Source of the DNA: an uncultured Ezakiella sp.
Lineage (GTDB): Bacteria; Bacillota; Clostridia; Tissierellales; Peptoniphilaceae
DNA length: 27,296 nucleotides
Assembly (NCBI GenBank): GCA_947293975.1
Contig: CAMYPV010000011.1
Coordinates: 1 to 27,296 of the forward strand
Direction: 5' to 3'
The position numbers were made by a program, and so were the translations under genes. How positions within the stretch are numbered: position 1 is the first letter of the stretch; each line of letters starts with the position of its first letter. Shown in pieces: positions 1 to 7,647 of the stretch. Below the pieces are notes generated by a model. That model did not search any database. It had not been told where the DNA came from and saw only the letters and a program-made list of their open reading frames with translations.

Positions 1-1162
1 AGGTTATATTATTTCCCAACCAGGCAAAGGATTTTATGCAAACAGCAAAACTGGAAGGTATGCAAATATAATCAATAATAATGAGTACATTAAAAATAAA
101 GCTAGCAATACAATTATACCAATGATAAGAAATTTTCATAAAAATTCTTTTTTCAAAAAAAATATAGATGAATTGATTTATGCTGGATTAAATGGATTAA
201 ATAATTCTAGCGCAAATATTTTTTTCCATCACAATTCTGGAATCGGCTCTCCCAGATTACGAGAGTTAATCACAGAATATATGTTAAAAATGTACAATAT
301 TAAAATTCACCCCGATCAAGTGCTTATATCATCTTCAAAAAATCATATTATAAATTATTTAATGGGCGAGTATAATTTAAAATATATTTTATTGGAAGAA
401 CCAGAAACCAATCTAAAAAGATATTTGTTTGATGAAAATAAATATAATATAAAATATCTTCCAGTAGATGATGAAGGAGTCATAATAGAAAACATTCCCA
501 AAGAATCATCTATATTATATATTGAATCTTTTGATTCATTCCCCACTGGGACGAGTCATTCAGAAAAACGGAATGAAGAACTTCAAAGTTTTTGTAATGC
601 TAATGATATATTCATAATAGAAAATTTATATAGAAAAGACTTTGTGTTCGAAAAACAAAAGTTCATGTTTAACGATTATAAAACATTTTTGCTTGGAGAT
701 ATGTCTGGGGTTTTCCCAATATCTATAAGATTTGCATTTTTAATAATGCCTAGAGGTTTTATAGCAAAGAATTTTAAAACTGAAATTTCATCACTAACAG
801 AAAATTTTATAATAAATTGCTTTAAAAATAACTTGTACTATAACAAAACAGCTAAACTGTGGAAATTTTTAATTGAACTTAGAAATAATATACTAATTGA
901 AGCAGAAAAAAGAAAATTAGATTTCCATTGTGCCACCTCGGGTTTCTATCTATCAATAAGGATTCATAACGACAAAATAGAGAATATTAAACAGAATTTA
1001 TCTCTCTTCCCATTCAACATATATCCACAATTCTTTCAAATCGAGAATAATAAAACTATTTTTTCATTCAACTACATGAATATAAACAAGGATAAGATTG
1101 GAGAGTTTTTAGATTTTATATTATTCGGAAAAATAAATACAGCAAAAGAGCCTGAAAATTAA
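1..1162 (+). CDS. MocR-type regulator (GntR winged helix plus degenerate aminotransferase domain), 5' partial
   Basis: The frame is open from base 2 to the stop, so the ATG at 122 is internal and the true start lies before the window; 386 residues are visible. The first residues (GYIISQPGKGFYAN) look like the wing of a GntR DNA-binding domain. The rest follows the fold-type I aminotransferase domain of MocR regulators: GxGxxxLR (GIGSPRLRELI), an SFPTG motif, and a SIRFAFLIMP stretch matching the usual LRIGYxVxP. Family members such as PdxR and GabR sense a vitamin B6 aldehyde or amino acid through PLP. Here the segment that normally reads GTFSKxLFP is GDMSGVFP, so the Schiff-base lysine is missing. 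The usual EDDY is ENLY, so the aspartate that contacts the PLP ring is missing too. It may be a PLP-independent regulator. Its target is not visible. Confidence 0.8.
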   Translation, partial: GYIISQPGKGFYANSKTGRYANIINNNEYIKNKASNTIIPMIRNFHKNSFFKKNIDELIYAGLNGLNNSSANIFFHHNSGIGSPRLRELITEYMLKMYNIKIHPDQVLISSSKNHIINYLMGEYNLKYILLEEPETNLKRYLFDENKYNIKYLPVDDEGVIIENIPKESSILYIESFDSFPTGTSHSEKRNEELQSFCNANDIFIIENLYRKDFVFEKQKFMFNDYKTFLLGDMSGVFPISIRFAFLIMPRGFIAKNFKTEISSLTENFIINCFKNNLYYNKTAKLWKFLIELRNNILIEAEKRKLDFHCATSGFYLSIRIHNDKIENIKQNLSLFPFNIYPQFFQIENNKTIFSFNYMNINKDKIGEFLDFILFGKINTAKEPEN

Positions 1163-1184
1163 ATTTCAGGCTCTTTTGTTTTGT
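1144..1184. terminator. Bidirectional terminator
   Basis: A 14-bp perfect stem (1144-1157 with 1164-1177) has a 6-base loop. T-rich sequence follows on the plus side and an A-run precedes it, so it can end both the MocR-type gene and the convergent small membrane protein gene. Both stop codons lie in or next to the loop. Confidence 0.85.
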
Positions 1185-1371
1185 CGTCTTCTTTGTTCAT
1201 CTTCTCTAGTATGAGTTCTTGATTCTTTTTTATTTCTTTCTGGTTATCTAATATTAAACCAGCAGATACCCAAATAACAAATAATATTCCAAGTTTATAT
1301 TCTCCAAAAAAGAATATATCTAGTAATATTCCGATAAAAACTGCTATTAATAAATAAATATTATCTGACAT
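1159..1371 (-). CDS. Small two-span membrane protein, unknown function
   Basis: A 70-residue protein with two hydrophobic segments (about residues 5-22 and 28-42) and a charged, Lys/Glu-rich C-terminal tail. The frame also offers a TTG at 1380. I chose the ATG at 1371 because a weak AAGTGA-like ribosome site fits it better. It overlaps the end of the upstream secreted-protein gene by about 11 bases, so the two are probably translationally coupled. I do not recognise the family. Short two-span proteins with a charged tail include small membrane anchors and holin-like proteins, but nothing here decides between them. The stop codon sits inside the shared terminator hairpin. Confidence 0.6.
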   Translation of the reverse strand: MSDNIYLLIAVFIGILLDIFFFGEYKLGILFVIWVSAGLILDNQKEIKKNQELILEKMNKEDDKTKEPEI

Positions 1372-2341
1372 ATCTAACAATCACTTTAGCTGTTCTTTTA
1401 TCGGTCTTTCCTATTACATCAAAACCAATGGATGCATCAAAACCTCCTGAATTAATGGATATACTTGGTGAAAAATCAAGTGCAAATCTCATATGGTCAT
1501 ATGTTCCATTCGAATTAAATACTACTTCTGATTTTGGAAAAGATATATAACCACTAAATTGTGAATGAGCTTTTAAATTTGTAAAAGTATCACCATATCC
1601 ATGATAATCAGTATCACCTGGAAGATCTATATAAGCAGCTACTCCATTGAACGAACCATTATTAGCACTTTCAAAATCTCTAGAATATAAAAAGATTTTC
1701 TCCTCCCTTTCCTCTTCTCTACCATAATTATTTCTTATAACATCATAAGAATAATATCCGCTAGCAGAACGATAATCAACGGCAATAATTGATGCACAAG
1801 AACCTATAACATCTTTTTTTCTAAAATATGGCATAGTTAACCATCTAGCATCTGTTGAGAATAAAAATTCTTCAGTGTCCCTATATTGTGACACAAGATG
1901 ATACACTCTCATATATGAATCTTCATATGTGTCTTGTTCTCTTGCACTTCTGAGTGATATATTATTCTTTATTCTATTTACTTCTTGATAGGCTTCCTCT
2001 TCAGAAACAACTGTCTTGTTGTTATTTTCATCAGTTTTATGATATGTGATTGTTCCTACAAGATTTGTGGAATTACTATAATGCTCCAAGTCTTCCTCTG
2101 TTAGATTGTCAATAAAATCTTGTTCCATGCCAAGTTCTAAAAGCATTTTTTTCGTTTCTTCATAATCAACATTTATTGCACTTCTTAAACCAACATTTAC
2201 GTTTCTTCTGTAAATTTTGGTTATGCTTCCATCTTCGTTTTGAATTGTTTCTACATCTGCTGGATTAAATGCTAATGTCTTTATTGTTAATAAAAACATT
2301 ATTGCTATTGTAACTAGCACTACATTTTTTAAGTTTTTCAT
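1361..2341 (-). CDS. Secreted protein of unknown function
   Basis: A 326-residue protein with a clear N-terminal signal peptide: positively charged start, hydrophobic core about residues 7-20, likely cleavage after TLA at residue 24. An AAGGAGG ribosome site lies 6 bases before the ATG. The mature part is hydrophilic and rich in Asn, Ser, Tyr and Asp, with an acidic helical region (about 55-125) and a C-terminal half that looks beta-rich. There is no lipobox, sortase motif or further membrane span. One Cys (in GSCASI) is present in the mature part. I do not recognise a family. It is co-transcribed with the small membrane protein that follows, so the pair may act together at the cell surface. 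Confidence 0.7.
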   Translation of the reverse strand: MKNLKNVVLVTIAIMFLLTIKTLAFNPADVETIQNEDGSITKIYRRNVNVGLRSAINVDYEETKKMLLELGMEQDFIDNLTEEDLEHYSNSTNLVGTITYHKTDENNNKTVVSEEEAYQEVNRIKNNISLRSAREQDTYEDSYMRVYHLVSQYRDTEEFLFSTDARWLTMPYFRKKDVIGSCASIIAVDYRSASGYYSYDVIRNNYGREEEREEKIFLYSRDFESANNGSFNGVAAYIDLPGDTDYHGYGDTFTNLKAHSQFSGYISFPKSEVVFNSNGTYDHMRFALDFSPSISINSGGFDASIGFDVIGKTDKRTAKVIVRYVR

Positions 2342-2396
2342 AATCCCTCCTTAAAGCTGTTTTTGTAAAATATGTTCGAACTTCTTCTACAATTAC

Positions 2397-2425
2397 ATTA
2401 TAACATATTTTCTTCAATTAATTAC
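2397..2425 (-). promoter_or_regulatory. Promoter of the secreted-protein gene
   Basis: On the minus strand a consensus TATAAT (2402-2397) is preceded by TGT, giving an extended -10. The -35 region (about 2425-2420, GTAATT) is poor, as is common with extended -10 promoters. One copy of an 11-base direct repeat overlaps this -35. Confidence 0.55.
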
Positions 2426-2457
2426 AGACAGTTGCTCAGTTTTTTAACAGACAGTTG
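2424..2457. repeat. Paired 11-base direct repeat between divergent promoters
   Basis: ACAGACAGTTG occurs at 2424-2434 and again at 2447-2457, with start points 23 bases apart, about two helical turns. The first copy overlaps the -35 of the leftward promoter and the second ends 5 bases before the -35 of the rightward glycyl-tRNA synthetase promoter. The placement suggests a regulator binding site serving both directions. Confidence 0.6.
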
Positions 2458-2462
2458 TTTTC

Positions 2463-2491
2463 TTGAATTTTAGCATTGTATGTGATATTAT
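2463..2491 (+). promoter_or_regulatory. Promoter of the glycyl-tRNA synthetase gene
   Basis: TTGAAT (2463-2468), a 17-base spacer and TATTAT (2486-2491) with TGA just before it, an extended -10. The predicted leader is only about 25 bases, ending in AAGGAGGA (2513-2520). That leaves no room for a T-box leader. Confidence 0.7.
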
Positions 2492-2523
2492 TAATGTATT
2501 AGTTAAACTTTTAAGGAGGATGT

Positions 2524-3909
2524 ATGTTAAAATCTATGGATACTCTTGTATCTCTTGCTAAGAGTCGTGGTTTTGTTTTTGCTGGTAGCGAACTTTATGG
2601 TGGTCTTAGCAACACTTGGGACTATGGCCCAGTGGGGGTACTTTTAAAGAATAATATAAAAAGTGCATGGTGGCAAAAATTTGTGCGTGAATCGCATTTA
2701 AATGTAGGAATTGATGCTGCTATACTTATGAACCCTGAAGTTTGGGTTGCAAGTGGACATTTAGGAAGTTTCTCCGATCCACTTATCGATTGTAAAAGTT
2801 GTAAGGCACGTTTTAGAGCAGATAAATTAATCGAAGATTATGCTCACGAAAATAATATCGATGGAATTAACCCTGATGGTTGGAGCAACGAGGAGTTATT
2901 GTCTTACATCAACGAACACAATATAAACTGTCCAAAATGTGGCAAACTTGATTATACTGATATTAGGCAATTTAACTTAATGTTTAAAACATTCCAAGGT
3001 GTTACCGAGGAAAGCAGCTCTGAAATTTATTTAAGACCAGAAACTGCTCAAGGTATCTTTGTCAATTTTAAAAACGCTCAACGTACTTCTCGTAAACAAG
3101 TGCCTTTTGGTATTGCACAAATTGGTAAATCGTTTAGAAACGAAATCACTCCGGGTAACTTTACATTTAGAACTCGTGAGTTCGAACAAATGGAATTGGA
3201 ATTTTTCGTAAAGCCTGGTACTGATGATGAATGGTTTGAGTACTGGAGAGAATTTTGCAAAGACTGGCTCCTTGGTCTTGGCATGAGAGAGGATATGATG
3301 CGTCTGCGCGATCACGCAAAAGAAGAATTGTCTTTCTACTCAAAAGCAACAACAGACATCGAATACTTGTTCCCATTTGGTTGGGGCGAGCTTTGGGGCA
3401 TTGCAAATCGTACTGACTATGATTTGAAAAAACATATGGAGCATTCATCACAAGATATGAATTATCTTGACCCACAAACAAATGAAAAATATATTCCTTA
3501 TGTTGTTGAGCCTTCATTAGGCGCAGATCGTGTTACACTTGCATTCTTGGCTGATGCGTATCGCGAAGAAGAACTTGAAGATGGAACCACAAGAACCGTT
3601 TTAAAATTCCACCCACGCATTGCACCATACAAAGTTGCTGTGTTGCCACTTACAAAAAAATTGAATGACAAAGCCGAAGAAGTGTACAAATATCTTGTAA
3701 AATACTTTGATGTTGATTACGATGACAAGGGTTCAATTGGTAAACGCTATCGTCGCGAAGACGAAATCGGAACACCATTTTGCGTTACAATCGACTTTGA
3801 TACATTGGAAGACGAAACAGTCACACTAAGAGATCGTGACACTATGGAACAAATTAGACTTCCTATCTCAGAAATTAGAGATTATGTAGAAGAGAGAATG
3901 CAATTTTAA
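2524..3909 (+). CDS. glyQS: Glycyl-tRNA synthetase (single-chain, dimeric type)
   Basis: Charges tRNA-Gly with glycine using ATP in the cytoplasm. The 461-residue length and sequence match the dimeric single-chain enzyme, not the bacterial alpha2beta2 form. Class II motif 2 lies at about residues 204-222 (FRNEITPGNFTFRTREF) and motif 3 at about 329-341 (EPSLGADRVTLAF). Cys90/Cys93 and Cys136/Cys139 form two CxxC pairs typical of a zinc-binding insertion. The C-terminal anticodon-binding domain starts near residue 365 (PYKVAVLPL). An AAGGAGG site lies 4 bases before the ATG. The Fic gene follows after 3 bases, so the two are on one message. Confidence 0.97.
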   Translation: MLKSMDTLVSLAKSRGFVFAGSELYGGLSNTWDYGPVGVLLKNNIKSAWWQKFVRESHLNVGIDAAILMNPEVWVASGHLGSFSDPLIDCKSCKARFRADKLIEDYAHENNIDGINPDGWSNEELLSYINEHNINCPKCGKLDYTDIRQFNLMFKTFQGVTEESSSEIYLRPETAQGIFVNFKNAQRTSRKQVPFGIAQIGKSFRNEITPGNFTFRTREFEQMELEFFVKPGTDDEWFEYWREFCKDWLLGLGMREDMMRLRDHAKEELSFYSKATTDIEYLFPFGWGELWGIANRTDYDLKKHMEHSSQDMNYLDPQTNEKYIPYVVEPSLGADRVTLAFLADAYREEELEDGTTRTVLKFHPRIAPYKVAVLPLTKKLNDKAEEVYKYLVKYFDVDYDDKGSIGKRYRREDEIGTPFCVTIDFDTLEDETVTLRDRDTMEQIRLPISEIRDYVEERMQF

Positions 3910-3912
3910 TCT

Positions 3913-4473
3913 ATGAAAAGCGAAGAATATCTCAGCAAGAAACGTGCTTTAGAGCTGAGAGATCTTGGCATCATGAATACTTTAGAGCCTGGATCAGTTG
4001 AATCTTTACAAAAAATTCACGAATATTTATTCAAAGATGTTTTTGATTTTTCTGGACAAATCCGTAATGTTAATTTATCCAAAGGAAACTTTAGGTTTGC
4101 ACCTGTATTGTTTTTAAATGAGAATTTAAAGATAATAGAAAAGATGCCACAAGAAAATTTTGACCAGATTATAGAAAAATATGTAGAGATGAATGTGGCT
4201 CACCCTTTTCGTGAAGGAAATGGTAGAGCGACAAGAATTTGGCTAGACTTAATTTTAAAAAGCCAGCTAAAAAAATGTATTGATTGGTCCAAGATAGACA
4301 AGCACGATTATCTATCCGCCATGGAGCGGTCGCCCGTAAATGCATTAGAAATAAAATCGTTACTAAAGGATGCACTAACTGACAAGATATATGATCGTGA
4401 AGTTTATATGAGAGGAATCCAAGCCTCATATTTTTACGAAGACCAAAATGAATATGATATCTACAATATATAA
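3913..4473 (+). CDS. Fic-domain AMP-transferase, self-inhibited type
   Basis: A 186-residue protein. The Fic active-site loop is complete at residues 97-108 (HPFREGNGRATR; pattern HxFx[D/E]GNGRxxR), with a target-docking flap just before it (about 60-70). Such enzymes usually transfer AMP from ATP to a hydroxyl on a protein. The C-terminal helix contains S172-YFY-E176, matching the (S/T)xxxE inhibitory motif of class III Fic proteins, whose Glu blocks ATP in the monomer. It therefore looks self-regulated and needs no separate antitoxin. The start is 3 bases after the glyQS stop with only a weak purine-rich site, so expression probably depends on coupling to glyQS. The target is unknown. DNA gyrase is a known target of some class III relatives. 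Confidence 0.88.
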   Translation: MKSEEYLSKKRALELRDLGIMNTLEPGSVESLQKIHEYLFKDVFDFSGQIRNVNLSKGNFRFAPVLFLNENLKIIEKMPQENFDQIIEKYVEMNVAHPFREGNGRATRIWLDLILKSQLKKCIDWSKIDKHDYLSAMERSPVNALEIKSLLKDALTDKIYDREVYMRGIQASYFYEDQNEYDIYNI

Positions 4474-4479
4474 CAGAAG

Positions 4480-4507
4480 CCCCATTCGTATGAATGGGGT
4501 ATTTTTA
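4480..4507 (+). terminator. Rho-independent terminator of glyQS-fic
   Basis: CCCCATTC (4480-4487), a 4-base loop and GAATGGGG (4492-4499), followed by TATTTTTAT. It lies 7 bases after the Fic stop codon. Confidence 0.9.
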
Positions 4508-4519
4508 TAATTAAAATTA

Positions 4520-4549
4520 ATAAAAAATAGGTGTTAACATCTAACACCT
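4520..4549 (-). terminator. Rho-independent terminator of the leftward lipoprotein unit
   Basis: Stem AGGTGTTA (4529-4536) with TAACACCT (4542-4549) and a 5-base loop. Read leftward, the stem is followed by ATTTTTTATT, so it ends transcripts from the lipoprotein gene. It stands back to back with the fic terminator. Confidence 0.85.
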
Positions 4550-4558
4550 ATTTGCATT

Positions 4559-5164
4559 TTATTTTATCTTATCCGCAATCTCATCATATATTTTTTCGTG
4601 TATTTTTTCAAATACTTTAAACACTTCCATGTCTTTATATTCTTTGTTTTTTAGTTCAGATTTTATTTTATCGGAAATTTTTTCAATGTCCAATTTTTTT
4701 TCATGGCTTTCTATTTCTTTGACATAATTAAGCATTGATGAATATATTTCGTTTAATTCATCGTGTGTAAGTTGCGAAAATTTTCTTAAGTCACGTTTTA
4801 GATTGATTAATTTAAATGAATCAATAATGGTTTGTACTTTTACCTTTTCATCCATACCGTCTTTGATCCCTTCAAGCATTTTCTTTGGATTAGAAAGTTC
4901 ATCTCGTACTGATTTAATCGTTTCATCTATTGATTTTGTAATTTCGTCTTTGTTGTTCTTGTAGTATTCTGTTTCTTTTGAATTCTCTGCAGTTTTAATT
5001 ACTGAGTTTGCAATTTTTCCAACAACTTTCAACTGTTCTTCTGTATTTAATTTTAAAAATTCTCTTTCATCATTTTCTAGGCTTTTAAACTCTTCTATTT
5101 GTTTTGTCTTGCAAGCCGTGAACAATAATACACAGGCTAGCAAAATTGCTAATAATTTTTTCAT
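4559..5164 (-). CDS. Lipoprotein of unknown function
   Basis: A 201-residue protein with a lipoprotein signal (MKKLLAILLA start, lipobox LFTAC, lipid Cys18), so it should be anchored on the outer face of the membrane. The mature chain is almost entirely charged, Lys/Glu-rich and predicted helical, with no further Cys and no recognised domain. It could form a coiled-coil or helical bundle. An AAGGAGTG ribosome site overlaps the stop codon of the DUF3841 gene 4 bases upstream, so the two are co-translated. No family is recognised. Confidence 0.7.
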   Translation of the reverse strand: MKKLLAILLACVLLFTACKTKQIEEFKSLENDEREFLKLNTEEQLKVVGKIANSVIKTAENSKETEYYKNNKDEITKSIDETIKSVRDELSNPKKMLEGIKDGMDEKVKVQTIIDSFKLINLKRDLRKFSQLTHDELNEIYSSMLNYVKEIESHEKKLDIEKISDKIKSELKNKEYKDMEVFKVFEKIHEKIYDEIADKIK

Positions 5165-5168
5165 TATA

Positions 5169-5810
5169 TCACTCCTTATAATTTGGATTATGTTTTAACA
5201 TATCATCTGTCATGTCGGCTGTGATTTTGAAAAAATCATCTCCAGGATAAATGATATGCTTAACCCATTCTTTTTTTATTTGCCAAAGATTTGCCTGAAC
5301 CTTAAAGCAGTCCCACACATCTATGTCAAAAATTCTTTCCCACGAATCAATAATCTCTCTTTCAATATTAGGATACATACCCTTGTACTTTCCGTCAATA
5401 AAATTAAACCTGTCCTTGCACCCAAGCTCTTTTATTTTCTTCTCAAATGCTTTTTCGTCATCTTCATTTATTGGGATATACAAGTTGTTTAATACATAAT
5501 CCCATTTTATTGACGAAAAATAAATTACTTGATCTTTTGGAACTTGCAAACAATACACAACCGATTTTTCGACAGCTTTCAAGCAATTTTCTTTACTTAC
5601 CGAACACCATATAGGATACTCCACGCCACTAGGTCTCTTTAATCTCTTTTCAGCCATCTCGACAAACTTGTCATATTTGCGGCTAAAAAATGGAGCGATA
5701 TCACCCATATGAAGATCAACATAAAGTTTTTTATTCGTCATAAAGCCTTTTGCGTTTAATTCATGTAGTGAGTTTTCATGCTGTCTTGTGTATAAGTTTA
5801 CTAGTTCCAT
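5169..5810 (-). CDS. DUF3841 family protein
   Basis: A 213-residue soluble protein that I match from memory to DUF3841. Visible family features are an N-terminal LYTRQHENSLHEL stretch, a VEYPIWCSVS segment (about residues 63-72), an IYFSSIKWDYVLNNLYIP core (about 95-112) and a Trp-rich C-terminal QANLWQIKKEWVK. The biochemical function of the family is unknown. The gene starts 8 bases after the uraA stop with an AGGAGA site, and its stop overlaps the ribosome site of the lipoprotein gene, so it belongs to the uraA transcript. Confidence 0.7.
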   Translation of the reverse strand: MELVNLYTRQHENSLHELNAKGFMTNKKLYVDLHMGDIAPFFSRKYDKFVEMAEKRLKRPSGVEYPIWCSVSKENCLKAVEKSVVYCLQVPKDQVIYFSSIKWDYVLNNLYIPINEDDEKAFEKKIKELGCKDRFNFIDGKYKGMYPNIEREIIDSWERIFDIDVWDCFKVQANLWQIKKEWVKHIIYPGDDFFKITADMTDDMLKHNPNYKE

Positions 5811-5818
5811 AATTTCTC

Positions 5819-7075
5819 CTATTTATTTACTATTCCCAATCTATCCAACAAGTGGAAGATAAGCGATAATACAACTGCAACAACAGATGCAAGTACCATG
5901 CCCGATAAATTTATTGCTCCCATTTTTATTGTAAGTCCGCTAAGTCCAGTTGTGAATATTACTGATGTTAAAATTAAATTTTTTGCATTTGAAAAGTCTA
6001 CTTTTTGATCAACCAATAATCTTAATCCGCTTGATCCAATCATACCGTACAATAAAAATGTTACACCACCAATGACGTCTCCAGGAATTGTAGATATAAA
6101 TGCAGATAATGGTCCGATAAATGCCATGATAATTGAAATAACTGCAGCACCTGCAATAACTTGGACTGAGTATACGCCTGTTATTGCCATAACCCCGATG
6201 TTTTCTCCATAAGTGGTTGTTGGTACACCACCTACTAATCCAGAAATTGCCGTTGAAAAGTTATCAGCAAAAATTGATCTATGAAGTCCAGGATCTTTAA
6301 TCAAATCTCTTTGAATTATATTTGACGTAACAACCTGATGCGAAATATGCTCGCTTAGAATTACAAGAATTACAGGAAGCATTGTTATAATTGCTTCAAC
6401 TGAAAATTTTGCAAGATGAAATTCAGGTAATGTAAATAATTTTGATTGTATAACAGGTGTAAAATCAACCATATTAAGAAGAACTGCTGTTATATATCCA
6501 ACAATTATTGCAATTAAAATTGGAATTGTTGCCCAAAACTTTTTAAAGCAAACAGAACCAAATACAGCCGTAAACAATGTAACACCAAAAACTATCATAT
6601 GCTTTGTGTTTGCAGCGTCTGTTAAAATTTCTGCGCCAATCGCACCGCCTCTAATTGTAAGTCCTACAAGCTCAAAACCAATTAGCGCAACAACTGCACC
6701 CATTGCTGCTGGTGGCAAAACTACATCAATCCATTTTGTGCCGTATTTTTTAATTATAAATGCAATTATCATTCCTATAATACCGACAACGACAAACGCT
6801 CCTTGTGCGTATTGCAATCCTTGCTCAGCAATTATAACTGTGCCTGGTGCCAAGAATGCAAAGCTCGACCCTAGGTATGCAGGTGCTTTGCCTTGAGTAA
6901 TCCAAATAAATAAAAGCGTTCCAATACCATTCATCAACAATACAATACCAGGATTAATGCCAAAAATTATCGGCACAAGTACTGACGCACCAAACATTGC
7001 AAATGTATGTTGTATAGAAAGTGGCACCAAGAGTTTTGCTGGCACTTTGTCTTCAACATGATAGATTTTTCTCAT
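5819..7075 (-). CDS. uraA: Uracil permease (NCS2 family)
   Basis: A 418-residue polytopic membrane protein that imports uracil with protons. The nucleobase-transporter signature lies near residues 282-297 (GGVPTTTYGENIGVMA). Glu242 (in SEH) and Glu291 (in GENIG) line up, one position shifted, with Glu241 and Glu290 that bind uracil in Escherichia coli UraA. The start QHTFAMFGASVLVP is also typical. An AAAGGAGG site precedes the ATG. A terminator hairpin ends only about 10 bases upstream of that site, leaving little space for a separate promoter. Expression probably comes from read-through or from a promoter inside the upstream gene. No PyrR-type leader is visible. Confidence 0.92.
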   Translation of the reverse strand: MRKIYHVEDKVPAKLLVPLSIQHTFAMFGASVLVPIIFGINPGIVLLMNGIGTLLFIWITQGKAPAYLGSSFAFLAPGTVIIAEQGLQYAQGAFVVVGIIGMIIAFIIKKYGTKWIDVVLPPAAMGAVVALIGFELVGLTIRGGAIGAEILTDAANTKHMIVFGVTLFTAVFGSVCFKKFWATIPILIAIIVGYITAVLLNMVDFTPVIQSKLFTLPEFHLAKFSVEAIITMLPVILVILSEHISHQVVTSNIIQRDLIKDPGLHRSIFADNFSTAISGLVGGVPTTTYGENIGVMAITGVYSVQVIAGAAVISIIMAFIGPLSAFISTIPGDVIGGVTFLLYGMIGSSGLRLLVDQKVDFSNAKNLILTSVIFTTGLSGLTIKMGAINLSGMVLASVVAVVLSLIFHLLDRLGIVNK

Positions 7076-7092
7076 AATTTCCTCCTTTAATT

Positions 7093-7120
7093 TTAAAAAA
7101 TAGAGCCAATAATGGCTCTA
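7093..7120 (-). terminator. Terminator or attenuator between the 174-residue gene and uraA
   Basis: Stem TAGAGCC (7101-7107) with GGCTCTA (7114-7120) and a 6-base loop. Read leftward it is followed by TTTTTTA. It begins 2 bases after the upstream stop codon and ends about 10 bases before the uraA ribosome site. Confidence 0.75.
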
Positions 7121-7122
7121 AA

Positions 7123-7647
7123 TTATGCTTGTTTTACTAAATCTAAAATTCCTTCTTTAAATGGTTTGCCGTTAAATGTAACTTCGCCAGTTCCACCAAA
7201 TATATCCACAGAAATTTTAAAGAAATTAATTATTAATTTGTTTTTGTCAAGCTTAAATAGCTCAGTTGTTCCAGGAACAAAAATAATTTCAAGCTCTTCA
7301 AGTCCTGATTTTGTAGAAATATTTTCAACTTCACTTTCAAAGCTTAATTTTTTCATTGGATCAATCATGGCTTGCATAACGCCAAGATCTTCCATCATCC
7401 ACATATTGTTGTTCCAAAATCTTTTTTCTTTTTGAGAACCACCGTTTAAAAGTTCTCTGTTTGAAATTGCTGATAAAACTCTTCTGACTGCTTGATCATC
7501 GAAGTCTTTATCATAAATTAATTTCATCTCATCTCTTTCAGCAACTGAAATGATATATGGCTCTGCAACTTTTTCGCGCTCAGCCACGCTTGTCCAAAAG
7601 AAAATCATCATTTCAACTACTTCTGAATTAATAGTAATCTTCTTCAA
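7123..7647 (-). CDS. Protein of unknown function, 174 residues
   Basis: A soluble protein with no signal peptide or membrane span. The N-terminal half is helical and polar with a Trp/Met-rich patch (about residues 79-96: RFWNNNMWMMEDLGVMQA). The C-terminal half alternates short beta-like segments (LEELEIIFVPGTTELF; LIINFFKISVDIF). The start is TTG: GGAGG lies 8 bases before it, and the codon overlaps the stop of the CvfB-like gene by 4 bases, a coupled arrangement. I do not recognise the family with confidence. Its position at the end of the glutamate operon, just before a terminator, suggests it is co-expressed with the fermentation enzymes. Confidence 0.65.
   Translation of the reverse strand: MKKITINSEVVEMMIFFWTSVAEREKVAEPYIISVAERDEMKLIYDKDFDDQAVRRVLSAISNRELLNGGSQKEKRFWNNNMWMMEDLGVMQAMIDPMKKLSFESEVENISTKSGLEELEIIFVPGTTELFKLDKNKLIINFFKISVDIFGGTGEVTFNGKPFKEGILDLVKQA

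Noticed and set aside
2342..2523. T-box leader for glycyl-tRNA synthetase
   Set aside because: The promoter is about 25 bases from the ribosome site. No specifier stem, T-box sequence or terminator lies between them.
3913..4473. Fic/antitoxin toxin pair (class I)
   Set aside because: No small inhibitor gene precedes it. The inhibitory motif is within its own C-terminal helix.
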